Source: SURF-32 sp964648365
GTDB lineage: Bacteria; Planctomycetota; Phycisphaerae; UBA1845
DNA length: 8,486 nucleotides
NCBI GenBank assembly: GCA_964648365.1
Contig: CAZYLK010000229.1
Coordinates: 1-8,486, forward strand
Reading direction: 5' to 3'
Both the position numbers and the translations under genes were made by a program. Below the pieces are notes generated by a model, which searched no databases, was not told the DNA's origin, and saw nothing but the letters and a program-made list of their open reading frames with translations. Of the stretch, positions 1-6,454 are shown piece after piece. The first letter of the stretch is position 1; every line of letters begins with the position of its first letter.

Positions 1-141
1 GAGTTGCAAGTCACCGCCACGGCCGCCGACGGCTCCAAAAAGACCTTCACCGCCATCTGCCGCATCGACACCCCCGTCGAGGTGGACTACTACCGCAACG
101 GCGGCATCTTGCAGACGGTGTTGCGGAAGTTGGCGAAGTAG
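1..141 (+). CDS. acnA: Aconitate hydratase, C-terminal end (partial)
   Basis: This is the last 46 codons of a gene that begins before the window, ending at TAG 139-141. The visible protein contains the segments CRIDTPVEVDYYRNGGILQ and then a short VLRKLAK tail. The Ile-Asp-Thr-(Pro/Ala)-x-Glu stretch followed by a Tyr/His-x-Asn-Gly-Gly-Ile-Leu motif is the characteristic end of domain 4 in aconitase A and IRP1-type enzymes. The family interconverts citrate and isocitrate in the TCA cycle, in the cytoplasm, with a 4Fe-4S cluster. The cluster cysteines and most of the active site lie upstream and cannot be inspected. The enzyme assignment is secure at family level; the choice of acnA over other aconitase names is by similarity only. 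Confidence 0.9.
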   Translation, partial: ELQVTATAADGSKKTFTAICRIDTPVEVDYYRNGGILQTVLRKLAK

Positions 142-206
142 GCCGGAGACGAGACGGTATCGCGCGGGCGCAAAATCGCCGTGCCCGGTCACGCGCCAGT
201 GCCGAG

Positions 207-235
207 CCGCGTGGCTTCAGCCCGCGCGGAGTTTT
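207..235 (+). terminator. Possible rho-independent terminator after acnA
   Basis: An 8-bp stem (207-214 with 222-229, one G-U wobble) closes a 7-base loop and is followed by AGTTTT. It lies 66 bases after the acnA stop codon. The T-tract is short, so it may instead be a dispersed GC-rich palindrome of the type common in intergenic DNA of such genomes. Confidence 0.4.
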
Positions 236-444
236 GGAGCCGTGACCCGGCTACCCATCGCGAGCGGTGAGTGACCAGGCCGACGATGCCTTTCCATTAC
301 CTCCGCCTTGATCGCGCCACAACCCGCCACTTTCCTCAGCGGAGCCGCCGGGCCGACAGCCACGCAGTATGACCAAACTGGACCGACGCCGCGAACGCGA
401 TAACATGTGCGCAGGAAACCTGCGCGACTGTCGTGGACAGTCAT

Positions 445-450
445 GGGAGG
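445..450 (+). promoter_or_regulatory. Ribosome binding site deciding the RloA-like start
   Basis: GGGAGG lies 5 bases before ATG 456. It supports this start over the in-frame ATG at 369, which has no comparable site. Confidence 0.7.
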
Positions 451-455
451 CTGTC

Positions 456-1760
456 ATGCTCGTCAGGCTCTACGGACGAAACTTCCGTTCACTCAAGGGC
501 GACTTCGACCTGTCGCTGGTGGCCGCGGACTTAAAGCGCGAGGACGATCGCGACCGCGGCGTTTTCGAAGCGCCGATTCAGGGGCTGCCGGAACCGCTCC
601 GTCTGCTGCGGGCGATCGCGATCTTCGGGCCGAACGCCTCGGGAAAATCGACGGTCTTGATGGCCGGTCGCGCCCTGCGGTGGCTGGCAACAGAATCCAG
701 CATTCGATCGAAGCCGGGCGCGGCCATCCTGACGTACGAGCCGTTCCTGCTGGACAAGAAGTCGCGAACCGCCCCGATTACACTGGGTTGTGACGTCGTC
801 AACGACGCCCAACTCCTCAGATATGAGATCACATACGGCGCCGATGCGATCGAGACCGAGAAGCTCAGCCGCCTCAGCGTTGATGACGAGTTCGTACTTA
901 TCGATCGGAAGTCCCCGAGTATCGTCCGCGGAGAGTTGATTGAGAAGAGCGAGGCAAATCGGCTGTATGTGAAGGAAATGCAGCCCAATGTGACCGTGCT
1001 CTCAAAACTGGCACAGCACGGCCCGCATCAGGGCGCCGAATCCGCCCAGCCATTCTACAGGTGTATTCAGGCTGCGCTCCATTATGTGGATTATGCACAC
1101 ACGGCGGGAATGGATATGAGAGGCCATCCATCGCAAGAACGCTTCGCGGACGATGCCCAGTACCGCAGGTGGATCATGAAACACCTGTTGCACGAAGCGG
1201 ACGTCGGCATTTGTGATGTTCGCGCGACGACCAGCGGCCTTGGCGAGTCAGAGGCGCGGTCCGCACCGTCCGGACAAACGAGCTTGAGGTTAACGGAGAG
1301 GGCGGTCGAGGTTTCATTCGTCCATTCGGGAGCATCCAGACAGCCAGTGGACTTCTCCGACGAGTCGGCGGGAACCCGAAAGCTGTTTAACATTGGCGAT
1401 GACTGGTGGAAGCTGGGGAACGAACCAATCACGCTCCTGGCCGACGAACTGGGAGCAAGTCTCCATCCGCGGTTGCTCGATCGACTCATTCGCAGCGTCA
1501 ACGACGCGCCCGCGACCGGGATGCGATCTCAGCTCATCTTCGCCACTCACGAAACGGGGCTGCTGGAGAGTCGGGACGGTCTCCCGCCGGCGCTACGTCG
1601 CGACCAGATCTATTTCACCCGGAAAGACGCGAAAGGCGTTTCCGAGCTGTATTCGCTGGCCGAGTTCAAGGACGAAGCGCGGCCCGTGCATAACATCCGG
1701 AAGCGGTACTTGTCGGGTCTCTATGGGGCCATCCCATCCGTGGAGGGGCTGTCGTTGTGA
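456..1760 (+). CDS. RloA-like AAA/ABC-type ATPase (AAA_15 family), probable defence ATPase
   Basis: Predicted cytoplasmic ATPase of 434 residues. The start at ATG 456 is chosen because GGGAGG (445-450) lies 5 bases upstream and because the protein then opens with MLVRLYGRNFRSLKG, the usual beginning of AAA_15/RloA-like ATPases (a hydrophobic strand, then N-F-R-S). The Walker A motif is GPNASGKST at residues 58-66. An ABC-signature-like ESAGT is at 303-307, Walker B with its catalytic Glu is LLADELGASLHP around D330-E331, and the H-loop is FATHETG with H365. The order is that of SMC/ABC-type ATPases, with a long insert of about 235 residues between Walker A and the signature. The gene overlaps the following RloB-like gene by 4 bases, and this pairing is the main functional clue. 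RloA/RloB were first noted as genes linked to type I restriction loci, and related ATPase-effector pairs (AbiL, PARIS) act in phage defence. All key ATPase residues are intact. The defence role is inferred; ATPase identity is firm. Confidence 0.88.
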   Translation: MLVRLYGRNFRSLKGDFDLSLVAADLKREDDRDRGVFEAPIQGLPEPLRLLRAIAIFGPNASGKSTVLMAGRALRWLATESSIRSKPGAAILTYEPFLLDKKSRTAPITLGCDVVNDAQLLRYEITYGADAIETEKLSRLSVDDEFVLIDRKSPSIVRGELIEKSEANRLYVKEMQPNVTVLSKLAQHGPHQGAESAQPFYRCIQAALHYVDYAHTAGMDMRGHPSQERFADDAQYRRWIMKHLLHEADVGICDVRATTSGLGESEARSAPSGQTSLRLTERAVEVSFVHSGASRQPVDFSDESAGTRKLFNIGDDWWKLGNEPITLLADELGASLHPRLLDRLIRSVNDAPATGMRSQLIFATHETGLLESRDGLPPALRRDQIYFTRKDAKGVSELYSLAEFKDEARPVHNIRKRYLSGLYGAIPSVEGLSL

Positions 1761-2464
1761 GCCGCGGCGGGAAAAAGCAGGTATCGCCGAAGGTCATTGC
1801 GTTGCAGGAGCTTCTGCGGCGAAAACGCGGTGTGCGCGATCTGCAGAAGAGGTTCCTGATCGTCTGCGAAGATGGCAAATCCGCACCAGGCTATTTCAAG
1901 TCATTGAAGCGGCACGAGAACCTGTCGGCAGCCAGCATCGCGGTCGTGGGCAGTGATGGGAATACGCAGCCGATTCAGGTCGTCCAGGAGGCAATCAGGC
2001 GAAAGAAGGCGGCAGCGAGCCGCAGCAGCGGTACCGTCCCGTTCGATCAGGTATGGTGTACCATCGACGGCGATTACGGCGACGCCATTGCGAACGCTCG
2101 GACGAGCGCCCGGGCCCATGGTGTGCGGATTGCCGTTTCAACCATGTGCTTCGAGTACTGGATTCTGCTGCACTTCGCGGAACACAGCGCCCCCGCCGTG
2201 AATTGCGACGCGGTTGTCCACGAGCTGAGGCAGCGGCACCTCCCGCACTACACGAAGGGCCGCTGTGATTTCTCCGCCATCGTACCCTATGCCCGCGCGG
2301 CGAGTGCTCGCGCGGCACGGCTGCGTCGCCTGAGTGAGCTTCCGGAGAAGCAGAACCCGTGCAGCGACGTGTACTTGCTCATCGATGCCATACTCGCGGC
2401 TATTCCCTCCGATGCGGCTATGCCGCAGGGACGCGCGCTGCATCACGACGGCACAGGTGCGTGA
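1757..2464 (+). CDS. RloB-family protein with Toprim-like acidic motifs, probable defence effector
   Basis: A 235-residue protein translated from GTG 1757, which overlaps the ATPase stop codon in GTGA. GGAGGGG at 1742-1748 serves as ribosome site inside the upstream gene. The Lys/Arg-rich N-terminus (residues 1-32) leads into RFLIVCEDGKSAPGYFKSL (32-50), the RloB hallmark strand followed by Glu38. Next come VWCTIDGDYGDA (99-110) with D104 and D106, and CFEYWILLHF (131-140) with E133, the most typical RloB signature. Glu after strand 1 and Asp-x-Asp after a later strand match the layout of Toprim nucleases, so a metal-dependent nucleic-acid cleaving role gated by the ATPase partner is plausible. 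That function is inference. Members of the family often read D-R-D-D where this one has D-G-D-Y. The length is normal for the family. It is cytoplasmic, with no signal peptide or membrane segment. Confidence 0.85.
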   Translation: MSRGGKKQVSPKVIALQELLRRKRGVRDLQKRFLIVCEDGKSAPGYFKSLKRHENLSAASIAVVGSDGNTQPIQVVQEAIRRKKAAASRSSGTVPFDQVWCTIDGDYGDAIANARTSARAHGVRIAVSTMCFEYWILLHFAEHSAPAVNCDAVVHELRQRHLPHYTKGRCDFSAIVPYARAASARAARLRRLSELPEKQNPCSDVYLLIDAILAAIPSDAAMPQGRALHHDGTGA

Positions 2465-2517
2465 CGGCGTGTAAACGTAATGGCCGAATGACCGACTGAC
2501 GAGCGACGTCAGCCAAT

Positions 2518-2561
2518 CCAGGGCTGCGCCCTGGGCTGAGGGAACGAGCCCGTCAGGCTCG
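2518..2561. repeat. Two adjacent hairpins downstream of the RloB-like gene
   Basis: The first is a perfect 7-bp inverted repeat, CCAGGGC / GCCCTGG, around a TGC loop (2518-2534). The second is a 6-bp repeat, CGAGCC / GGCTCG, around CGTCA (2545-2561). Neither has a T-tract on the plus strand. They could attenuate transcription or be a copy of a dispersed intergenic palindromic repeat. Distribution elsewhere in the genome cannot be judged here. Confidence 0.5.
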
Positions 2562-2703
2562 CGGCCGCTGTCGCGCCACGCTGGCGTGCGTCGCGGTCAC
2601 TCGGGCGGCTAGTAGGCCGGGCACGCGGTTGCATGGTTGATCCGGCGGGCAGCCGAACACGCGGTAGATGCACGCACGCGCCGCGGCAGCACCACCCCGC
2701 GAG

Positions 2704-2732
2704 TTTCCCCGGCGACGCCCATTCGCTATAAT
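2704..2732 (+). promoter_or_regulatory. Putative housekeeping-type promoter for the secreted Cys-rich protein
   Basis: TATAAT at 2727-2732 is an exact consensus -10. The -35 position 17 bases upstream (2704-2709) reads TTTCCC, a poor match. Transcription would begin near 2739, giving a leader of about 145 bases. Confidence 0.45.
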
Positions 2733-2873
2733 GCACGCCGCAACGGGGGACGGACTTGCTATGCCCAATGCGCCGACGCGGGCCGATTCGGCGGGTCCGG
2801 GGGTTGGTCGACTGTTCCAGGAGGGGGAAAGCCGCCGGTGATCCGGGCTGCGCTGCTCCCGCCGATTGATTTC

Positions 2874-2878
2874 AGGAG
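2874..2878 (+). promoter_or_regulatory. Ribosome binding site fixing the start at 2886
   Basis: AGGAG lies 7 bases before ATG 2886. It agrees with the signal peptide that begins at this codon. Confidence 0.7.
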
Positions 2879-2885
2879 AAGGTCT

Positions 2886-3647
2886 ATGACGCAGATAAGG
2901 TTCTCGATGATCGCGGTGGCGATGGGGTGCGCGGTGCTGGTATCCGCGGCCGTCGCCGACGAACTGCCGCTTGACCCCGGTAAGCAGATCATCCACTACA
3001 CGTCTAACTCCAACGACGGCTACAGTTCATTCCGCGGGATGGTCTTCACCGCGAATGAGGATTTCGAGATCACCGGGCTGGGTCTCTACACGAAGAGCGA
3101 GGGCGGTCCGCTGAACGCGACCATCGAGGTCTACCAGATCGTCGTGACGCAGGGGAATGTCCTGGCCGGCGCCACGCTGATCGGCTCCGGCAACGGCCCG
3201 CTTCAGGGCCCGCTCGGTTACCACAACGCCAATCTGAATGCTCCGGCGGCCGTTAAGGCCGGTTCCTCGTATCTGGTTCGGTTCGGCTACACGCAGGCGG
3301 CGGACGAGAACTGGTTTTACGACTTCGACCCGAACGCCCACGGGGATCCGCCGGTCGACCTGGGTCTGGTGACGATTATTGACGGCACCATGGGCGGTGG
3401 AACAGGCAACACCGTCGCCCCCAGCATCCAACTCATCTACGGCGGCATCGGCTGCGCGTACACGCTCAAGAAATCGAAGGCGAAAGGCGGCTGTGAGGCA
3501 TGCCCCGCGAAGGGCGAGGCTGTAACGTCCGGCGCCGAGTGCGAGGTCGTGAAGGACTGCGCCAAGAAGCTCAAGGGCAACATCGCCTGCCCGGGCGGCG
3601 GTAATGGCGTCTGCAAGGTCAAGGGCAAGCGGAGCGAATGCCGCTGA
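2886..3647 (+). CDS. Secreted beta-rich protein with Cys/Lys-rich C-terminal module
   Basis: A 253-residue exported protein of unknown function. Residues 1-24 form a signal peptide: an Arg near the start, a hydrophobic core, and a VSAAVA cleavage site before D25. Residues about 33-185 are rich in alternating hydrophobic and polar residues with Gly turns, suggesting a beta-sandwich. Phrases such as FEITGLGLYTKSEGG and SSYLVRFGYTQAADENWFYD recall extracellular domains of the DUF4082 kind, but I cannot confirm this. The last 66 residues differ: eight Cys (190, 203, 206, 219, 225, 235, 243, 252), twelve Lys and many Gly, with GGCEACPAKG and GNIACPGGGNGVCKVKGK. Four disulfides and a basic surface are plausible after export. 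No catalytic motif is seen. The gene stands alone with its own promoter and terminator. Confidence 0.75.
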   Translation: MTQIRFSMIAVAMGCAVLVSAAVADELPLDPGKQIIHYTSNSNDGYSSFRGMVFTANEDFEITGLGLYTKSEGGPLNATIEVYQIVVTQGNVLAGATLIGSGNGPLQGPLGYHNANLNAPAAVKAGSSYLVRFGYTQAADENWFYDFDPNAHGDPPVDLGLVTIIDGTMGGGTGNTVAPSIQLIYGGIGCAYTLKKSKAKGGCEACPAKGEAVTSGAECEVVKDCAKKLKGNIACPGGGNGVCKVKGKRSECR

Positions 3648-4113
3648 GCGGTCGCAACGGAACCCTGTAACATTCTGAGACGCCGGACTCACTTGTGGGT
3701 CCGGCGTTGTTCATTTCCGGCGCAGCGGCCGTCGTTCCGGCGATGGGCATATCTCTCTCTCACGCGCGCCGAGGCCACCAACTCCAGCAACTGCCGTGAG
3801 GGTGCATGCGCGTGACAGCGGAGGCCGCCTGGGCACCGCCGTCACGCTCGGCGCCTACCGCCGGTGGAGGCCCGTCGCGGCCGGGGCGGAAACGCGGCCG
3901 GCCGCCAGGTTCCCGGACGGACGCAGCGCACCGGCGGCGCTTATCGGCCGCGCAGGCAGCCATAACCGGCTCTGAGGCTGCTTCCCGCTGGCACGGGCGG
4001 GCGGGTTCGCCGATGGGCTGAGCGTGTCGACCGGACGCATCGCGCGGCCGCATCCGCACGGGTGCGGGCCGCCGGAGGTCCGAGGGCCCGAATTCAACCT
4101 GCTGGGAGTGAAC
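3648..4113. other. Intergenic region upstream of the lipoprotein gene
   Basis: These 466 bases carry the terminator at 3680-3714 and then about 400 bases of very GC-rich DNA without a credible gene. Open frames here encode Arg/Pro/Ala-rich strings typical of non-coding high-GC sequence. A CT-rich run sits near 3750-3761. A small hairpin (CCGCAC / GTGCGG, about 4051-4064) lies about 50 bases before the lipoprotein start. No promoter can be named with confidence. Confidence 0.5.
3680..3714 (+). terminator. Rho-independent terminator after the secreted protein gene
   Basis: A 9-bp perfect stem, ACGCCGGAC (3680-3688) with GTCCGGCGT (3699-3707), extends inward by three further pairs including one G-U, to a CTTG loop. 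It is followed by TGTTCATTT and lies 32 bases after the stop codon. It closes the 2886-3647 transcript. Confidence 0.8.
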
Positions 4114-6234
4114 ATGATTCTTTGCAATTCGCTGCGCTCGTCGTGTCTGATGGTTGTTCTTGCGGTCGGCCTGGCCGCCCTGTGGGTGGGTTGCACCGTG
4201 TCGCCGCAGAGCGGCGGCGACGGGCCTGGGAACGGCTTCGCCGATCCCGGTGGCGACGGTGGAAGCGACGACGGGTCCGGCGGCGGCGATGTCGATCCAG
4301 GTGACGACGGCGGCTCGCAGGACGGCGGCGAGGACGGCGGGGGGGGCGACGACGGCGGCTCACAGGACGGCGGCGACGGTGGGGGCGATGATCCTGGCGA
4401 CGGCGGCGACGACCCAGGCGACGGGGGTGACAACGGCGGCTCGGAAGACCCCGACAACCCCGACGGCGACGATCCGATCGACGGCGGCGGCGCGCTGGAG
4501 CAGGGCGTCTACGGCCGGTTCCGGTTCGGCGGCACGACCTCGCCCGCGGCTCAGGAAGTGCCCGGTGTGGTCGACGTCGTCGGAACCGTGCAGGGCGTCG
4601 ACAGCGACATGTACCAACTTCTGTTCATCGCCCAGGACGGGGGACAGACGGTTACCGACGTGGCGGAGGACGGCTCGTTCGAAGTCGCGCTGGAAGATGA
4701 CGCCGAGTACAACGTGGTGCTGATGGAAGACGGCCGGTTCGTTGCGCCGGGGTTCGAAAGCGTCGAGGGCGACGGCTCGGATAACGGCGGGGGGGGCGAG
4801 ATCGGCGAGGACGGCGGCGACGGCGGCGGGTCGGACCCGGTGATTCCCGATGGCGAGGGGCCGGAGGGCGACGGCGTGGTCTTCGCGTTTGACGGCGTCG
4901 GCATGATGCTCGAGGGGGGGCCGGCCGATCCGACCGGCGATCCGCTCAAGCTCGATGGCGAGAATCAGCCCGTCGGCGTCAGTGACGGCGTTGCGCTGGT
5001 GGGTCTTTCGGAGTCGGCCGAGCCGGTGGAGGCGCCGACGACGGGGATCGACGCGGACCTCGACGGCGTGCCCAGCATGTTCGACGTGGACGCGGACGGC
5101 GACGGCGTCATCGACGCGGTCGATCTGGATGTGCCCGCGGCGATCGCGCCCGTCACCAGCGGCGACCACGTGACCGGGGCGTTCGTCTTTACGAATCTGA
5201 AGCTCGACATGTCCGGCGTTCTCGGCGGCAGCAGCGCCGACTTCCGTCATAACGACTTCGCGGTCGAAACGATCGGCTGGAACGAGGATCCGACCGAAAC
5301 GCCGCTCGGCTACACGGTGCAGAGCGTCGAGATCCAGGATCTGCCCGGCTGGCATCGGTACGGTTTCGTTACCAGCGTCAGCGATTGGACGATCGCGCCG
5401 GGTTCGGCCACGGATTATCCCGGCTATCCCGCGGCCGGCAGCGCTTGGACGGGCCAGCTTGTGCAGGAGCAGCCCGGTTCGACGCTGTGGCAGGTGTGGG
5501 TGCAGGCGCCGGATGCGGATGCGGTGATCGCCGCGGCATATCCGGATTACGTTGTGGCGGGCGAGTCCATGCCGCTCAACTGGGATCTGACCGGCAGCGG
5601 CATTCCGACGTCGAACAAGATCGACTACTACCGGCTCAAGATTACCTACAGCGACGGGATCAGCACGATCGTGCGTTACTCGCCGGCCGCGAGCCTGTTT
5701 TCCTATCGTACGCCGCCGTCGCCGGTGAGCGTGACGACGACGGCCGGCTCGACGCCGGTGTCCATCAGCACGTCCGGCGGTGACGGCCACAGCGTCAACC
5801 CGATCACGTATCCCGACGCGACCACGGCCGGCGACATCGAGCTGGAGGCCGTGCCGCCGCGCTTCGACGTCAGCGGCGCCTCCGGCGTCATGCACGGCAC
5901 GATGATGTGGCGGGCGGACGTGTTCTACTACAACGCGGCGGGCCAGCAGATCGGCGGCGTGCTGACCACGCCCGTGTCGTTCAACTACACCGGCGCGGCC
6001 AACCCGGTGGTCGTCGTGCCCGAGTCGGTGCTGCTGAGCACACCCACGCGGACGGACATGAACGGCGACGGCAACGATGACTTCTTCAACAGCGGCGACG
6101 ACAGCAGCATGATCGCGGCGTACAAGATCGACGTGACGGCGCAGCCCGTCAGCGGCGGCGACAACACGGGGATCTTCATCTACTTCGTGACCGAAAGCGG
6201 CCTGAGCGGCTTCGCGGGTTTTCCGCCGTCATAG
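4114..6234 (+). CDS. Large surface lipoprotein with Asp/Gly-rich tether and calcium-binding-like motifs
   Basis: A 706-residue protein starting at ATG 4114, with GGGAG at 4104-4108. The N-terminus has Arg8, then a hydrophobic stretch (12-25) ending LWVGC with Cys27. This resembles a lipobox, although Trp at the -3 position is unusual. Residues 33-127 are almost only Gly, Asp, Ser and Pro, with internal repeats, and look like a flexible acidic tether. A beta-rich domain follows (about 129-217), then a second Asp/Gly linker (218-254). D313-D339 contains DADLDGVPSMFDVDADGDG, like thrombospondin type 3 or EF-hand calcium loops. Beta-rich segments continue to the end, and a further DMNGDGNDD motif is at 648-656. 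Many Thr, Val and Tyr residues and the Asp loops suggest an extracytoplasmic, calcium-stabilised protein. No enzyme motif is recognised. A role in adhesion or cell-surface structure is a guess. Composition is markedly richer in G+C than the RloA-like gene. Confidence 0.75.
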   Translation: MILCNSLRSSCLMVVLAVGLAALWVGCTVSPQSGGDGPGNGFADPGGDGGSDDGSGGGDVDPGDDGGSQDGGEDGGGGDDGGSQDGGDGGGDDPGDGGDDPGDGGDNGGSEDPDNPDGDDPIDGGGALEQGVYGRFRFGGTTSPAAQEVPGVVDVVGTVQGVDSDMYQLLFIAQDGGQTVTDVAEDGSFEVALEDDAEYNVVLMEDGRFVAPGFESVEGDGSDNGGGGEIGEDGGDGGGSDPVIPDGEGPEGDGVVFAFDGVGMMLEGGPADPTGDPLKLDGENQPVGVSDGVALVGLSESAEPVEAPTTGIDADLDGVPSMFDVDADGDGVIDAVDLDVPAAIAPVTSGDHVTGAFVFTNLKLDMSGVLGGSSADFRHNDFAVETIGWNEDPTETPLGYTVQSVEIQDLPGWHRYGFVTSVSDWTIAPGSATDYPGYPAAGSAWTGQLVQEQPGSTLWQVWVQAPDADAVIAAAYPDYVVAGESMPLNWDLTGSGIPTSNKIDYYRLKITYSDGISTIVRYSPAASLFSYRTPPSPVSVTTTAGSTPVSISTSGGDGHSVNPITYPDATTAGDIELEAVPPRFDVSGASGVMHGTMMWRADVFYYNAAGQQIGGVLTTPVSFNYTGAANPVVVVPESVLLSTPTRTDMNGDGNDDFFNSGDDSSMIAAYKIDVTAQPVSGGDNTGIFIYFVTESGLSGFAGFPPS
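4303..4376 (+). repeat. Direct repeat within the Asp/Gly tether (29 bases, period 45)
   Basis: Bases 4303-4331 and 4348-4376 are identical except for one G-to-A change. Both encode DDGGSQDGG plus the start of the next codon (Glu in the first copy, Asp in the second). The near identity at DNA level suggests a recent slippage or duplication within the tether. Confidence 0.8.
4387..4428 (+). repeat. Tandem heptapeptide repeat DDPGDGG
   Basis: Two 21-base units (4387-4407, 4408-4428) encode exactly DDPGDGG twice but differ at five positions, all third codon positions. This suggests an older duplication kept at protein level. Confidence 0.75.
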
Positions 6235-6243
6235 ATGGCGGAA

Positions 6244-6287
6244 GGGAGTGAGGGAGTGGGGGAACAAGGGAGTCAGGGAAGACTCCC
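6244..6287 (+). other. G-tract cluster (possible G-quadruplex) overlapping a hairpin
   Basis: Five G-runs of three or more (6244-6246, 6252-6254, 6258-6262, 6268-6270, 6276-6278) are spaced by 3 to 5 bases, fitting the usual G-quadruplex pattern on the plus strand. The fourth run also begins a 7-bp hairpin, GGGAGTC (6268-6274) with GACTCCC (6281-6287). The element starts 10 bases after the lipoprotein stop codon and has no T-tract. The RNA could act as a 3' end structure, or the DNA could be a simple purine-rich repeat. Confidence 0.5.
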
Positions 6288-6399
6288 TCCATGGCGTGTG
6301 CTGCGCCACGCAGGCTTCCACACGCCAAACCCCGACCGTCAGAAAGGGGCTGCTCTCCGCGACAGCTGCCTGATCGGACCGGACGCCCGAACCGAGCCA

Positions 6400-6412
6400 A
6401 GAATCGGATTCT
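6400..6412. promoter_or_regulatory. Candidate operator, perfect short palindrome
   Basis: AGAATC and GATTCT flank a single G. It lies about 45 bases upstream of the putative -10 of the XRE/ImmA gene, whose product carries a helix-turn-helix. Autoregulation through this site is a guess based on position. Confidence 0.25.
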
Positions 6413-6454
6413 CCCGGCCGCGGGCTGGACGGGGTGCCCCGGTCTGCGGCGCCG

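Larger units (their letters stand above)
142..455. other. Intergenic region between acnA and the RloA-like gene
   Basis: This stretch of 314 bases holds no credible gene. Apart from the hairpin at 207-229 I see no clear structure. An in-frame ATG at 369 would extend the next gene by 29 codons, but the added residues are unlike the family's usual N-terminus and a better ribosome site sits just before 456. The promoter of the RloAB-like operon should lie here. The sequence GATAAC near 399-404 is a weak -10 candidate without a convincing -35. Confidence 0.5.
2465..2885. other. Intergenic region with hairpins, promoter and leader
   Basis: These 421 bases hold no credible gene. In order it contains two adjacent hairpins (2518-2561), a TATAAT box at 2727-2732, and a GC-rich leader of roughly 145 bases ending in AGGAG before ATG 2886. 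An open frame from 2637 runs into the next gene, but the codons before 2886 would place a long Arg-rich segment ahead of an obvious signal peptide, so that extension is not believed. Confidence 0.55.

Noticed and set aside
369..455. Possible 29-codon N-terminal extension of the RloA-like ATPase.
   Set aside because: The extension is Arg/Asp/Cys-rich, lacks a ribosome site, and would precede the usual family N-terminus that starts at 456.
2821..2870. The leader before ATG 2886 contains GGGGGAAAGCC, GGTG, TCCGGGCTG and CCCGCC in the order of a cobalamin riboswitch core.
   Set aside because: The spacing between GGTG and TCC is too short for the conserved loop, the upstream helices are not recognisable, the final ACTGT-like element is missing, and the gene downstream has no link to cobalamin. 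A covariance-model search (Rfam cobalamin) would settle it. A weaker likeness to a c-di-GMP riboswitch also lacks its key receptor segments.
3806..4021. Small plus-strand open frame in the gap before the lipoprotein gene.
   Set aside because: It is Arg/Pro/Ala/Ser-rich with no ribosome site, domain or hydrophobic pattern; typical of chance frames in GC-rich DNA.
4210..4494. Regular GGCGAC-type repeats considered as a CRISPR or other non-coding array.
   Set aside because: The units are short, irregular, in frame, and encode a Gly/Asp tether; there are no unique spacers.
4360..5895. Long open frame on the minus strand opposite the lipoprotein gene.
   Set aside because: It encodes an Arg/His/Asp-rich string with no domain, has no ribosome site, and arises because the Gly/Asp/Val codon pattern of the plus-strand gene avoids stops on the complement.
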